A stretch of 64,000 nt of DNA, taken from positions 37,477,082-37,541,081 of the forward strand of contig OX344751.2 of assembly GCA_947034885.2 (NCBI GenBank), read 5' to 3'. Shown here in pieces: positions 33,798-43,734 of this stretch. The notes below the pieces were generated by a model. The model made no database searches, was not told the DNA's origin, and saw only the letters and a program-made list of their open reading frames with translations. Every line of letters starts with the position of its first letter. Position 1 is the first letter of the stretch. This stretch comes from Thuidium tamariscinum. Lineage: Eukaryota; Streptophyta; Bryopsida; Hypnales; Thuidiaceae. The translations under genes and the position numbers were made by a program.

Positions 33798-33886
33798 ATA
33801 TTCTTGCAATTGAATCAAGCTTAATCATTATCAATTTTGATTATATTTTGATCATTCCATGTCTTAATCTTAGTCTCACTATTGAA

Positions 33887-34043
33887 GATGTGTGATGTTT
33901 TTGATGTCTCAATCAATGAAGTAGAAGAATGACACAAGAATGAGGATGTGTAATGTTTTTGATGTCTCAATCAATGAAGTAGAAGAATGACATAAGAATG
34001 AGGATGTGTAATGTTCTTGATGTTTCAATCAATGAAAAAATGG
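33887..34043 (+). repeat. 58-bp tandem repeat, about 2.7 units
   Basis: Units start at 33887, 33945 and 34003 with GATGTGTRATGTTYTTGATG and continue through TCAATCAATGAAGTAGAAGA. Near-identity between the first two units suggests recent slippage or unequal exchange. Confidence 0.85.
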
Positions 34044-34189
34044 ATAGAACCAATAGCTAGTGTACTTGATGAATTAGGTCAATTTTCTTAATTCTTATTC
34101 AAAATTGAAATATAAAAACAATTGTCAAACAATGTTTGTAAAAAATCCTCTTATAATAATAAACTCTTGAAAACATAATCCATATAATG

Positions 34190-35226
34190 GATGCCGTCTC
34201 TCTTAGATATTAAGAAAGTCACATCAAATCAAATGTGCCTATATATGAATTTCTCTATTATTACTATTGTTTGATTATTCAACTATATGCTTCACTTCTT
34301 CCTTACATTTTTATTTGAAATTGTACTCTTTTTGGCGTATAGACTAGATCTTCATTTAAAGTTGTCATATTCAATTTCAATTTTTTAATATGAATAGGCT
34401 TGTTTATAATTTACTTGCGGATGTAGTGTCAAGAGTTTGTGTCCCAAAGAAATTGGGCAAAACCAATTAATCCAAAGTTTTCTACTAATCTTAAGATATC
34501 GTTAATTTTCTTTGATTATTTTGTTCACTTGTCAATTCAAATACATAATAACAATATGGAGTCATCACGACAATCTTGGGCAAATAAAAATTGTTCCCAT
34601 TGCTTGAATTCAACGTATAAAGAGTCATTGCAAATCAATGTCACTCCAAAATATCAATACCACTATATCATAAAGAATACTTGTTTTTTCTTGTAAAAAT
34701 GTATCAACTAAGTTCTCCTTCAACTGCTTTCTCAAAAAATATAAATTCTGTGAAGGCACTTTCCAACACATTCATTATCCACCTAACAATGCATTTGGGA
34801 TGAAGACTCCACTTGCAATTCAAAAACCCAAACCTTAGTTTGGTGACAAGACAACTCCAGAGTGAATGTGGTTTCTTTTTTTTATAATTTCTTTTCAACA
34901 CTCTTTATAATCACGACTCAAATTTCTACTTATTGCATTTATCCAACACTGAGTGTTCGAATTTGAAACAAGGAGGAACAATTTGATACTTTAGTGTTGG
35001 AGAAGTTCCATAACAAATATTGAGAGCCCTCACCATGTAGGGAGTGATCCTGTGGATTCCATGATCTGAAATTTGGCAACTTTGATTCCAAGACCAGTCC
35101 AAAGAGAAATTAGAAAAAAATACAAAAGGCAAGAGCCATTCACAAAATAACCAACAGCTGAGACAAAACAACAAGAATTGCCATGAAATAATCTAATCAA
35201 ACTGGAGGTCCGTAGGAATCCTGTTG
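34190..35226. repeat. Segmental duplication block, copy 1, left part
   Basis: Aligns in the same orientation with 61380-61850 plus 62774-63265. Shared landmarks are GTAGTGTCAAGAG, ATTGCAAATCAATGT, CACTTTCCAACACATTCAT and GAAATTTGGCAACTTTGATT. No gene is visible apart from the probable 3' flank of the lectin exon on the minus strand. Confidence 0.75.
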
Positions 35227-35640
35227 TAAGGTAGTCGGCTCTGTAATGGAGCATCTAAGGGCTGGTCCCCTTTTTTCATGTATTTACTTGAATGGAAATG
35301 TTTTTAGTCCATTTTTCAGTGAAAGAGAAATTGAAAAGGAATCTAACACAAGTGGTTTCATAATTTTTGACGCATTTTTGAATTAGTTATGAATTTTCGA
35401 AGGAGATGTGCCGTAGGTCCCTATTTTATGTCTCTAGGTTTTCCATGAATGGTTCACTTGCAATTTCTAAAGAAAGATGGAAAAGCAAAGAGCATGATTG
35501 GCTCTCACTATTCCCAATGAATCTTTTCTTGATTCATTCAGTGAATGTGGAGGTCCATTTAAGAACCACCAATTGTCCATTTTACACCCTTTTATAGGTC
35601 CATTCTTAATGCCCGTTCCATTTTAGAGCCGACTACCTTA
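35227..35640. mobile_element. MITE inserted in duplication copy 1
   Basis: The inverted ends TAAGGTAGTCGGCTCT and the complement of TAAGGTAGTCGGCTCT (ending at 35640) continue with ATGGARC on both sides. The corresponding point in the second duplication copy (about 63265) lacks this 414-bp piece, so that copy is the empty site. No coding content. Confidence 0.75.
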
Positions 35641-35751
35641 ATCCTTCGCCTTCCAGCGCTAGAAGGAGCGGAGTGTAACTCTTGCAAATGGTTCAACACA
35701 GAGACAAAGAGGCCAAGGAATTTAAGTCTGCTGGAGTGACTCGAACAGAAG

Positions 35752-36049
35752 TCAAGCGGATTGATCATCCTTCTGCAAAAACTTCCGTAAGCAAGCAACA
35801 ATGCTGTCGGCGGGGATCACATCAACTTGAAGTGAAAACAGACCGGGGCCACCGTATATCCATACGACGCTTCCGGGATCTGAACGGAAGCGTGTGGTTG
35901 ACCAATTGAAGGTGCCGTAGGGTCCGTATTTCTGCTTGGTGGTGATGAAGCTCAGAGACGTCACACGACTGGAAAAGCCCTCTGTTCTTAATGATCCCTC
36001 CACTTGAACAAGATATTCGCTGCAGTCGAACCAGATCTGTGCACAGCGA
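35752..36049 (-). CDS. Jacalin-like lectin domain, 3'-terminal exon
   Basis: On the minus strand an acceptor TTGTGCACAG-type site (GTGCACAG just before 36049) opens an exon of about 99 codons ending TGA at 35752. It reads VTSLSFITTKQKYGPYG followed by VVWIYGGPGLFSLQVDVIP. This matches the second half of the jacalin beta-prism: VTSLtFiTNk-YGPfG and GkIVGFhGrsG-lDaiGV. Jacalin lectins bind mannose or galactose glycans and often serve in defence or nucleocytoplasmic recognition. The start exon is not certain; transposons fill the upstream intron, and 37966-38408 is a candidate exon. The gene may be active or a relic. Confidence 0.6.
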
Positions 36050-36114
36050 GAGCAACCCAAAAACAACGTCACTGACAATATGCACATGTTACTGACAATA
36101 TGCAGACGGAGAAC

Positions 36115-36757
36115 TTAAGCCCTCCATGCCCGAAGCACCAAAATATGGGGTTTGCAAAACACAACCTAACCAAGTTTCTATTTCTAGTAATTTCTAGTTT
36201 TGGAAACTTCTTTTCAAAGTCTAGTTTTAGCATCAGAAAAGTGATTCCTAAAATAAATTAATTGTGTTTTTTCTATTCAAGATTTTGGACAAGGGTGTCC
36301 ATTTCAATCTTTACTTTCCGTAATGATAAGGGCTCTTAGAAATGAGCCTCAAATACACTAGAGCTTGGAGAAAAAACAACACTAGAAGTTCATTGAAAAT
36401 AATTGTAGAGTAGATTTTGAGAAGCCATATATTGATTGGAATTATGCATATTAGGCCCTTTAACCTCATATTTTCTTGGTGACCATCTATTTAGATTTGA
36501 CATGTGAAAAGAAGATCAAAAGACTTCAAGTCACTTTTGTAGTTTTAACACTTTCATAACCAGATATTGTTATCTTTCAATCCATAAATGATATTGTTAT
36601 GTTTTCTTTTTGCAAGTGATCTCTAACATGTGTAGTTTAAAGTTGTATGGTTACATTTAAAAAAAAATTGATATAGCATATCAAAATGTTGGCTTCTTAT
36701 TCACTTTAGAACAACTTCATAAAAGCTCAAAAAAAGCCCTGGGCCTTTAAGGCTTAA
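36115..36757 (+). mobile_element. TTAA-bounded repeat family, copy upstream of the lectin exon
   Basis: Begins TTAAGCCCTCCATGCCC and ends GGGCCTTTAAGGCTTAA. The body follows 43089-43734 closely (shared: GTTTTAGCATCA, GTAGAGTAGATTTTGAGAAG, GATATTGTTATG-like). The TTAA at both ends is kept although the termini have drifted. Confidence 0.7.
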
Positions 36758-37080
36758 CCCATTAAGGACTAGATTGATGACTGCAAATGAATATCTAGTT
36801 GAAAATGACATGTTTTCATTAGCAATTGAAGTGACTACTAATGAAAACCTATCATTTTCACCTAGAGTCATCAACTAGTCATCAACTTGATCCTTAATGG
36901 GTTAATTCACTAATTAGATGATAATTTAGTTCACATCTCAGGTGCAGAAATCAGACAAAAGGAGAATCTCTTCTGAAATGATACATTTGAACAGTAACCA
37001 TGATTAAGATAAGGTGGGGATCTGAGCGTTTCAATGAGAGTCCATCTCATTTGCCAATCCAGAAGAAGTTGGACCAATTC

Positions 37081-37957
37081 TGGATATGCAATTTCCGTAT
37101 TATGTAGCCATGATTATAATCAGTTATGATGCAAATTAGTCCAAATCTCAAGGAATTGAATTTGATTTAATGTAGATAATTCTTGTAGCCTTTTTAATGA
37201 GGAATCCAAAAATGTAATTATATACATGAAATGAGTATTTTTTGAACACAATAACAACATTAGGAATCCAATTATATGAGTTTTTAAATATATGTATTGG
37301 AGAACAAGCTACCCAACTTTGAAGGCTTCTTAATAAGATTATAAGTTTTTTTTTGTTATGAATAAATTGTAGGGAACTTTTTATATTAATTTTTTTAAAT
37401 TATGCATACGTGTTTCAATTCTTCATATAAACATTAGAGAAAATATGGACTCTCTATAGGGCCATCTAACTTTGACAGAGTAGTCTATAAAAAGAGCCCA
37501 ATTTATGTATAAAAAGCCCAATTTCTAACAGAATATGCCATTCAACTTGTGTGCATATGTTCACTGGTAATTAGAATATGTCAATTTTTTACAACTTTCA
37601 TCCAATTAAACTCAAGAGCTCGTATTTCAAGGCTTTGATGATTGGCTGCACTATTGAGCACATGACACTTGTCCATCACAACTTTAGGGAAAAAATTCTT
37701 CCTCATCCTAAATAAATGTAATGAAGGTTCCTTTCCACCACTTCTTAGTGGCTCGCTTAAGAGTCCAAATTTTCTCTAATGTTGTGAATTTCATGTAATA
37801 AATATGCAACCAACAAATTCTCTAGCCCATTTATTTTATTTTATTTGATCCTCACGTAACTTTTTGGCCCTTTTCATTTTTTACAAAAAAAACATCCTTT
37901 TAAGTCGCTTTAATGCCAAGGACCCTTGCATACAATACAAAAGTTGCATACCCAGGG
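37081..37957 (+). mobile_element. hAT-like MITE, copy 2, with 8-bp target duplication and nested insertion
   Basis: Same family as 3039-3555. It is flanked by ACCAATTC at 37073-37080 and 37958-37965. The right end is GCATACCCAGGG; the left end has lost 2-3 terminal bases (TGGATATGCAA). It is 877 bp long because a 354-bp element sits inside it. Confidence 0.85.
37430..37783. mobile_element. MITE nested inside the hAT-like MITE
   Basis: The terminal inverted repeats are AACATTAGAGAAAATATGG and the complement of AACATTAGAGAAAATTTGG, continuing as ACTCT (one mismatch). The piece is absent from copy 1 (3039-3555), which gives the uninterrupted state. Confidence 0.8.
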
Positions 37958-37965
37958 ACCAATTC

Positions 37966-38408
37966 AACTCCAAATCCAAATTTGAATACGTGGCTACATT
38001 GCATGCCCTAGGTGATTGGATTGTAGCCATCTTGCACCCACTCGGTTTTATTAATTTGCAACTCCCTGGAGTTCTAGAGTGGCCTCCATTGAGCATTTCC
38101 GGAACTGTCATGTGAAAATCACGGAAGGAAGAGCTCAGATGACTTGGGAGGGTGAAGGAAGGGCTCACCCATTCAGTGCTCACTCGATCTTCTTCTACAC
38201 TCATAGTCTCAAACAGCTCCTCTCCAACAGCGAGAGAAAATCCTCGGAGAACAAGCTTCTTTTCGTCTCTGAAATGAACTTGGAAAGCCCTAATATCACC
38301 ATTTGGACCACTGCTACGCCGAGGAGCTCCCCAATGACCACCCCAGCGGCCCTGCTGCTGCGAAATCCAGCCACCAATCCCCCAGTCAGTATCAGAAATT
38401 GTCAACAC
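37966..38408 (-). CDS. Hypothetical exon(s), possibly the upstream part of the lectin gene
   Basis: The minus strand is open for about 145 codons from 38408 to the MITE edge and shows biased composition (GGWISQQQGRWGGHWGAP, then DIRAFQVHFRDEKKLVLRGF). WGGxWG followed by a DIRAFQVHF strand is faintly reminiscent of the start of a jacalin domain, and it lies on the same strand as, and upstream of, the lectin exon at 35752-36049. I cannot place its start codon or splice sites. It could equally be a relic or chance frame. Confidence 0.25.
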
Positions 38409-38771
38409 AAAACTTTAGGGACTGATTCATTTGACGCAACCTCATGGAGCTCGATCTAAAGTACGCCACAATTGAACACGGGCACACTGAAGGAGTCGGG
38501 ACAACTAGATCATGGACGTAGTAGCAAAATTCTATGGTAACTCATTCAGCACATACTCCCTCCACTCTCAAACAACGACACGCAGCATCAGTTGGCTCTA
38601 ATGAATCTGACCTGCACCTTCGGTGTCAGTCTCCCAAAAGGGAACACTTGATCGATCGGCAAACACTTGCTTCCATCGACTTCTGCATTGACAATAGAGA
38701 GAAAGTGGAATCAACCTCAAAGTCGACTTCCAAAGGGAATAAGAGATGTCGGGAGTACAGATAAAGTGTTA

Positions 38772-40493
38772 TCACATACCAGTCAGTAGTTGGAGGCCTT
38801 TCAGATACCTCAACACTCGACACACGTCCACAAATGCGGGCCGCTCCCGAGGATCCGCATCCCAACAAGCATAAACCAAGGAAGACAAACCAGCAGCGCA
38901 GCTGGAAGGAAGGTGTGGACGTAAAGGAAACGGGGCTGTCAGCTTCGAGTATAGATCAGGTACCGCCCCATCCCCATATGGCTCCTCTCCAGACAAAATT
39001 TCAAAACACAAAATTCCAAAGCTGTAAACATCAGCTTTCATGGGAAAGGCATGTTCCAAATGATCATCCTTCATGTTGGCCCCAAATATTTCAGGTGCCA
39101 TCCACTTCCTCGTACCCACATTGTGCGTCAAGTGAGAGTACCGGGTGATTTCTCGCTTGGTCTTCACAAGCCCAAAATCCGCAATCTTCGCAAACACAAA
39201 TCCATCATCCGCATCACCGCCTGACACTGGGTTCACAAGAATGTTCATGGACTTGAGGTCGCGATGGGCCATCTTCTGAGAGTGGAGGTAGCTCACAGCA
39301 TCCGCAATCTGGAGCATCAAGTCTATGGCGGCACGAAGAGAGAAAGGCTGAATCCGAGCTCCTCCCTTCATTCGGCTTCTGATGAACTTATGTAAATCCA
39401 TACACATTAGATCCATCAGAAGGGAGTCCGCAGAGTACGCGAGCACTCTGACGATGTGAGGGTGATTCATTTTCACTAATGCATCGGCCTCAGCTCGTAA
39501 AGTAGGGAGCCCGGCATGATTGAAAATTTTCTGAGCATAATTGATTCCCAGCCACGTGACTTCTACAACCTGACCAAATGATCCTGAGCCTAGTGGCCGA
39601 ACATACTTCACAGCCTCTGGGTCAAAACTCCACAGCAAAGATTCGTGGTCCCGCTCCCCCTTCAACTTCTCCGGAGGAAGTCCTGCCAATACTTGGCCAG
39701 CAAGACAGGAAGATGGAGTTTTGTGCAAATGCACATGGCCACAATGTTCAGCACTACAAATATGATCCCGCTTCCAATTCTCCAGCTCTCCCAGTAGCTG
39801 CTGCCAATCTTCTTCTGCTGCGTTTTCCAGCAGAACGTGCTCTTGGTAATCAAGCTGGGCTTGCCAAGGAAAATCTTTCAGCGCCGCCGAATCCGACTCG
39901 AGTTTCCTACACAACAGAGTGTGGAACACCACCGACTTGCACCAGTGAATTTCTGTCAAAATGTCGGCAAATGCTTCGGACCGCTCGGTATGTCGAAGAG
40001 CTGCCTGCAGCGGAGGCAACTCCCGGCAACAATCTTCGCTCAGGCTCTTCGCGCGCGTCAGCACCCGTTCCAACTCTGTCGGCACCTGTATCGACGCAAC
40101 TGGCTCCAAACGATTCTGAGTGCCATCGATCCAATATGACAGGGGAAGTTTGTCCGAGGGGCCCCAAATCTGGAGAGCATGCCGAATGTAGGACACAAGA
40201 ACCTGGTGCTGGCGTCCACAATACTTGACATCCACACCCAATGAGTTGTAGGTTGAACCAGATTTCTCTACAGGAAACGCAAGGGAATACGTTAGTACTC
40301 AAACATTCATGCACAAAAGGGAAACCCTGATGCTAAACAGAAGGTGGGAATTTAACAGGGATTGTCTACACGGTACAGAGCAAGGGAAGGAAATCTGCAT
40401 ACTTTGGTCATTCGGACGCTGTTGGCCTCCACTCGTAGACGTACTAGCAGAAGAAGGAGGTTTTCGTAGCCAACGATCTCGAAGCCAATCCAT
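38772..40493 (-). CDS. Plant TKL-like serine/threonine protein kinase with N-terminal helical region
   Basis: Two exons on the minus strand: 40493-40403 (ATG, MDWLRDRWLRK) and 40267-38772 (stop TGA), joined by a GT-AG intron in phase, giving 528 residues. There is no ATG upstream of 40493 in frame. Residues about 45-235 are helical and lack a known motif. The kinase domain spans about 250-520: glycine loop GSGSFGQV 257-264, lysine K277, HRDLKSMN from 365, DFG 394-396, APE 431-433. All catalytic residues are intact, so it should be active. Architecture and sequence resemble the expanded bryophyte kinases related to the DUF1221/MLKL-like group, but that sub-family call is tentative. No signal peptide or membrane span is seen. 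Confidence 0.85.
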
Positions 40494-40878
40494 AGCGAGG
40501 GTCACAACTATTCTCAACAGCACCGAACACCGAAAATCAAAACAATCGCCGTCCACACATGCTTCACTTGCAACAATAACGTCATCTCCAAACACCAAGC
40601 TTGCGCTCCATCGCCACTCCAAAACAACGCACGAACCCTAGCAAGCAGCCCAGCCGACTGCCGACTACTAGATCAGGGCCCTCTCTGCAACTAGAGCCCT
40701 AACGAATCGTCAACCATCTACTGCAATTTGGTAACTTCGTTAATTGCACCGCATTTCAGTCCTTTGCGTACCGACAATTCCAAAATGGTAGGGGTCTTCA
40801 CAGGTGGACCGCATCTTACGGATCACGAAGGTGCGAAGACCCTCGACTCACCAGTCACCACTACAAGCTTAGAGCCAG

Positions 40879-41211
40879 ACTCCATCGGGCCCCGGAGGTC
40901 CGATTATCGGAGCTCCGGGGAGGCTCCATCGGGCATACGGTCGACCGCTGGACCTCCGGCCGGACCTCCGACCTCCGCTGCGTGCAAAGCGGATTTTCAA
41001 TCCTGGAGGTGCCGGAGGGTTGCCGGAGGCACTACGCGACAGAAGCTCAGCAGTGTTTTCGCTCGCTAGTCTTTCCGCGGCCAATATTTTTACAACAGGT
41101 AAGTCAACGATACGGTCCGGCCCGGAGGTCCGGCTTGAATGGAGGGTGCCGGAGGGTCCGGCGGAGGTCTGGTTTCCTCCGGAAATCGGACCTCCGACTG
41201 CCCGATGGAGT
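40879..41211. mobile_element. GC-rich foldback element with GGAGGTCCG motifs
   Basis: The inverted termini ACTCCATCGGGC...CGGAGGTCCGATT enclose 333 bp in which GGAGGTCC or its complement recurs many times in both orientations. It is far more GC-rich than the rest of the window. No coding evidence. Confidence 0.55.
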
Positions 41212-41351
41212 TTAGGGTTTAGGAAACCAGCATCCGCCAAGTCTTTGATAGGGCCAAGCCCATGCCCCCCCACCCAATCCCCTGCGAGAGTCCCATACCA
41301 GCCAATCCAGCTCGTATTCCATCACATGCTCCGCCGCCTGGGGGCTGTGCT

Positions 41352-41661
41352 CTAAGGGCCAGCTTCCATGTGAGCCGGGCCGGTAGAAGTTTCCCGGGAG
41401 AGCTACAGTGACAAGTGAGCGATGACACTTCTATGTGAACCCGGTGGTTGGGGAGATGTCGAGTAAGAAGAGCACACGTAACGATTCCCTGAAGTTCGAT
41501 CGCTCTCCACCAATCCTGTCTTCCACCGGTCTTCCACCGATATCGGTGAAGCTGCTGCTCCTGCTTCTCCGCTCACCGAGGCCGGCAAGAGAATCGGCAG
41601 CTCCTGCTTGTCGTCTTGCGGCCTTCTTACCGGCCCGGCTCGCATGGAAGCTGGCCCTTAG
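41352..41661. mobile_element. GC-rich MITE with about 39-bp terminal inverted repeats
   Basis: Left CTAAGGGCCAGCTTCCATG, then GAGCCGGGCCGGTA; the right end is its complement with one substitution and one indel. The element is 310 bp long. Short frames inside it (for example from 41435) show no domain, so I treat it as non-coding. No clear target duplication (only TGTGC is shared on both sides). Confidence 0.7.
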
Positions 41662-42694
41662 TTGTGCAATGGACCTTTTCCAAGTAATAGACCACCGGTC
41701 AACAAAATTAGATTGTCGATCAGAGCCGGCTAGAGTGTTTTGACCTACCGGTAAGTGAGGTGGAGAACTTCACCGTCTCCTTGAACATTCGTGTCACCAC
41801 CAAGTTTCTTCTACGGCAGTTATTGCTACTACTATTTCGACTTTGATTGGTTCATAGTTGATAAGTTGACATTGCAGCTCTACTTCTGGAGAAATCCAAG
41901 CCTCGGATAGAGAGTGAACATTGAAATGTCCTGCCATTCCAAACGGAGGGTTTCAAATGCCAGGATCTGCCATACAAAGATCCAGATAGGTCTTACTAAT
42001 TTAATGTTAGGATTAGGACTAGGGTTATACTTCAAGAGGATTTTAAGACCACCATCGAACTTGCGTTGCACTGGAATTATGAAAGTTTACAATTATCTCG
42101 AGCATTGTCTCCTGCATTGTTTCACACTGATGTGAAGATGAGGTTCACCGATACTAAAATTGGAATTGTATTTGTTCATGGTTGTTTGATCCGTAGTGCA
42201 CAAGAGGTAGCCGAGAGTGGTACTCTTGTCTACCTTGCATTCTATCAAGCTAGCTTGTTTGATGGAAACAACTAATACTCGGCAAGGTCGTCAGTTTACA
42301 ATTTGGAGTTATTACTCAGTTTTGCCTTCCGATTTTCAGTCATTCCTATCTTGCGATTGATATTTCCTCTGAACAACTCATCAACCGAGATGATGATGTA
42401 GAAATTGTGCTTACTTGTCGAAGTGCTTCTATGTACGTGCTTGCGGCAATATTTGACGTGCGATGGCAAATGCTGATACTGAAGTTTTATCAATCTGTGC
42501 GCAGTTAACTTACAGAAAAGCGGACTTGTCTAGAACATATCAAATACAAGGGAATCTGGAAAGCCATTAGCTGATTGTAGAAGAGACTCGAAGCTAAGTA
42601 CAGCTGAGGGTGATCAGTGGTGTTTTCTGGACTGTCGAGCATTGCTGTGCGTCATGCAACTGAATTTTGCAAATGGCATGCAAAGTATGCTGAC
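41662..42694. other. Mixed-composition intergenic DNA, no supported gene
   Basis: Moderate GC with short open frames up to about 70 codons but no recognised domain or consistent splice structure. It could hold a decayed gene or an unannotated non-coding transcript. I see nothing firm. Confidence 0.35.
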
Positions 42695-42992
42695 CAGGGT
42701 TGCTTTTTCTGGTGATTTGGTGCAAAATTGCACCAAATTTTTTGGCTTGGCACCAAGCCTATAGGAAAAAAAACAGTGAAATTTGGGATCAAATCGCCAA
42801 TAAACTTCAAATTTTTTTTAAATAGTGGATGAAATCGCCAAATAATGGATGACAATAGAATGATAGATATGTATTATGTGCTAATATGATACTTTTATGT
42901 AATATATGGATGAATGTTGAGATTTGGAGCTCCACAATAATATGAAATAGCGTCACTTTGACACTTCACAAGAAATGAAAAAAAAACCCTAG
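42695..42992. mobile_element. Short hAT-like MITE, copy 2, with 8-bp target duplication
   Basis: Starts CAGGGTTG, ends AACCCTAG, flanked by ATGCTGAC at 42687-42694 and 42993-43000. It is a sister copy of 14723-15019 in the same orientation, with the same GGTGCAAAATTGCACC palindrome. Confidence 0.88.
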
Positions 42993-43088
42993 ATGCTGAC
43001 TGATAACTCGGGTGATACAAAACCACCCGAGGTTTTATTTTTAGCAGTGGGGAAAGCAAGAGAAACCTAGAAAATCAATCCAAGACTG

Positions 43089-43734
43089 TTAACCCCTAAA
43101 TGCCCAAGGCACCCAAATGTGGTGTCGAAGAAACTTTGAAGTTAAATAAAACCTTACTAAATTTCTATTTTTAGAAATTCTATTTTTGAAAGATTTTTTT
43201 GGAGTCCGGTTTTAGCATCAATAATCCGATTTTGAAAATAAATGATTATGATTTTTCTATTCAAAATTTAGTACAAGGTACCCATTGAAATCTTGACATT
43301 CCATAGTGTTAAGGACTCTTCGAAACAAGCCTCAAATACCCTAAGTAGATCTTAGAGAAAAAATCACTCTAAAAATTCATTTAAAAAAATTGTAGAGTAG
43401 ATTTTGAGAAGCCATAAATTGATTGGGGTTATGCTTGTTAGGCCCTTCAACCTCATATTTTTTTTGGTGACCAACTTTTTAGATTTGACATGTAAAAAGA
43501 GAGCTCAAAGATTTTCATAGTTTTTACACCCTCGTGATCAAACATTATAATCTTTCAATCTATAAGTGATATTGTTGTGTTTTCTTTTCCTATGTCATCT
43601 CTAACATGTCTTGTTTGAATTTGTATAGTTACAATTCAAAAAAATTGATTGAACTTATCACAATGTTGGATTTTTGTTCAATTGAGAGCAAACTTCAAGA
43701 AGCTCAAAACAAACCTTGAGCATTTAGGGGTTAA
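43089..43734 (+). mobile_element. TTAA-bounded repeat family, best-preserved copy
   Basis: TTAACCCCTAAATGCCCAA at the left and the complement of TTAACCCCTAAATGCTCAA at the right form a near-perfect inverted repeat (20 of 21 when extended by GG). TTAA is the outermost base group on both sides. The 640-bp body is AT-rich and has no ORF. Other copies: 19357-20040 (reverse) and 36115-36757. Confidence 0.78.

Noticed and set aside
38079-38459. Plus-strand frame of about 126 codons
   Set aside because: No domain. The minus strand of the same interval is the more coherent frame, and even that is uncertain.
39578-40228. Plus-strand frame of about 216 codons
   Set aside because: Antisense to the kinase exon; the minus strand carries all kinase motifs.
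43089-43734. Firm piggyBac assignment
   Set aside because: TTAA borders alone are not enough; no transposase is seen and TTAA is common in AT-rich DNA.
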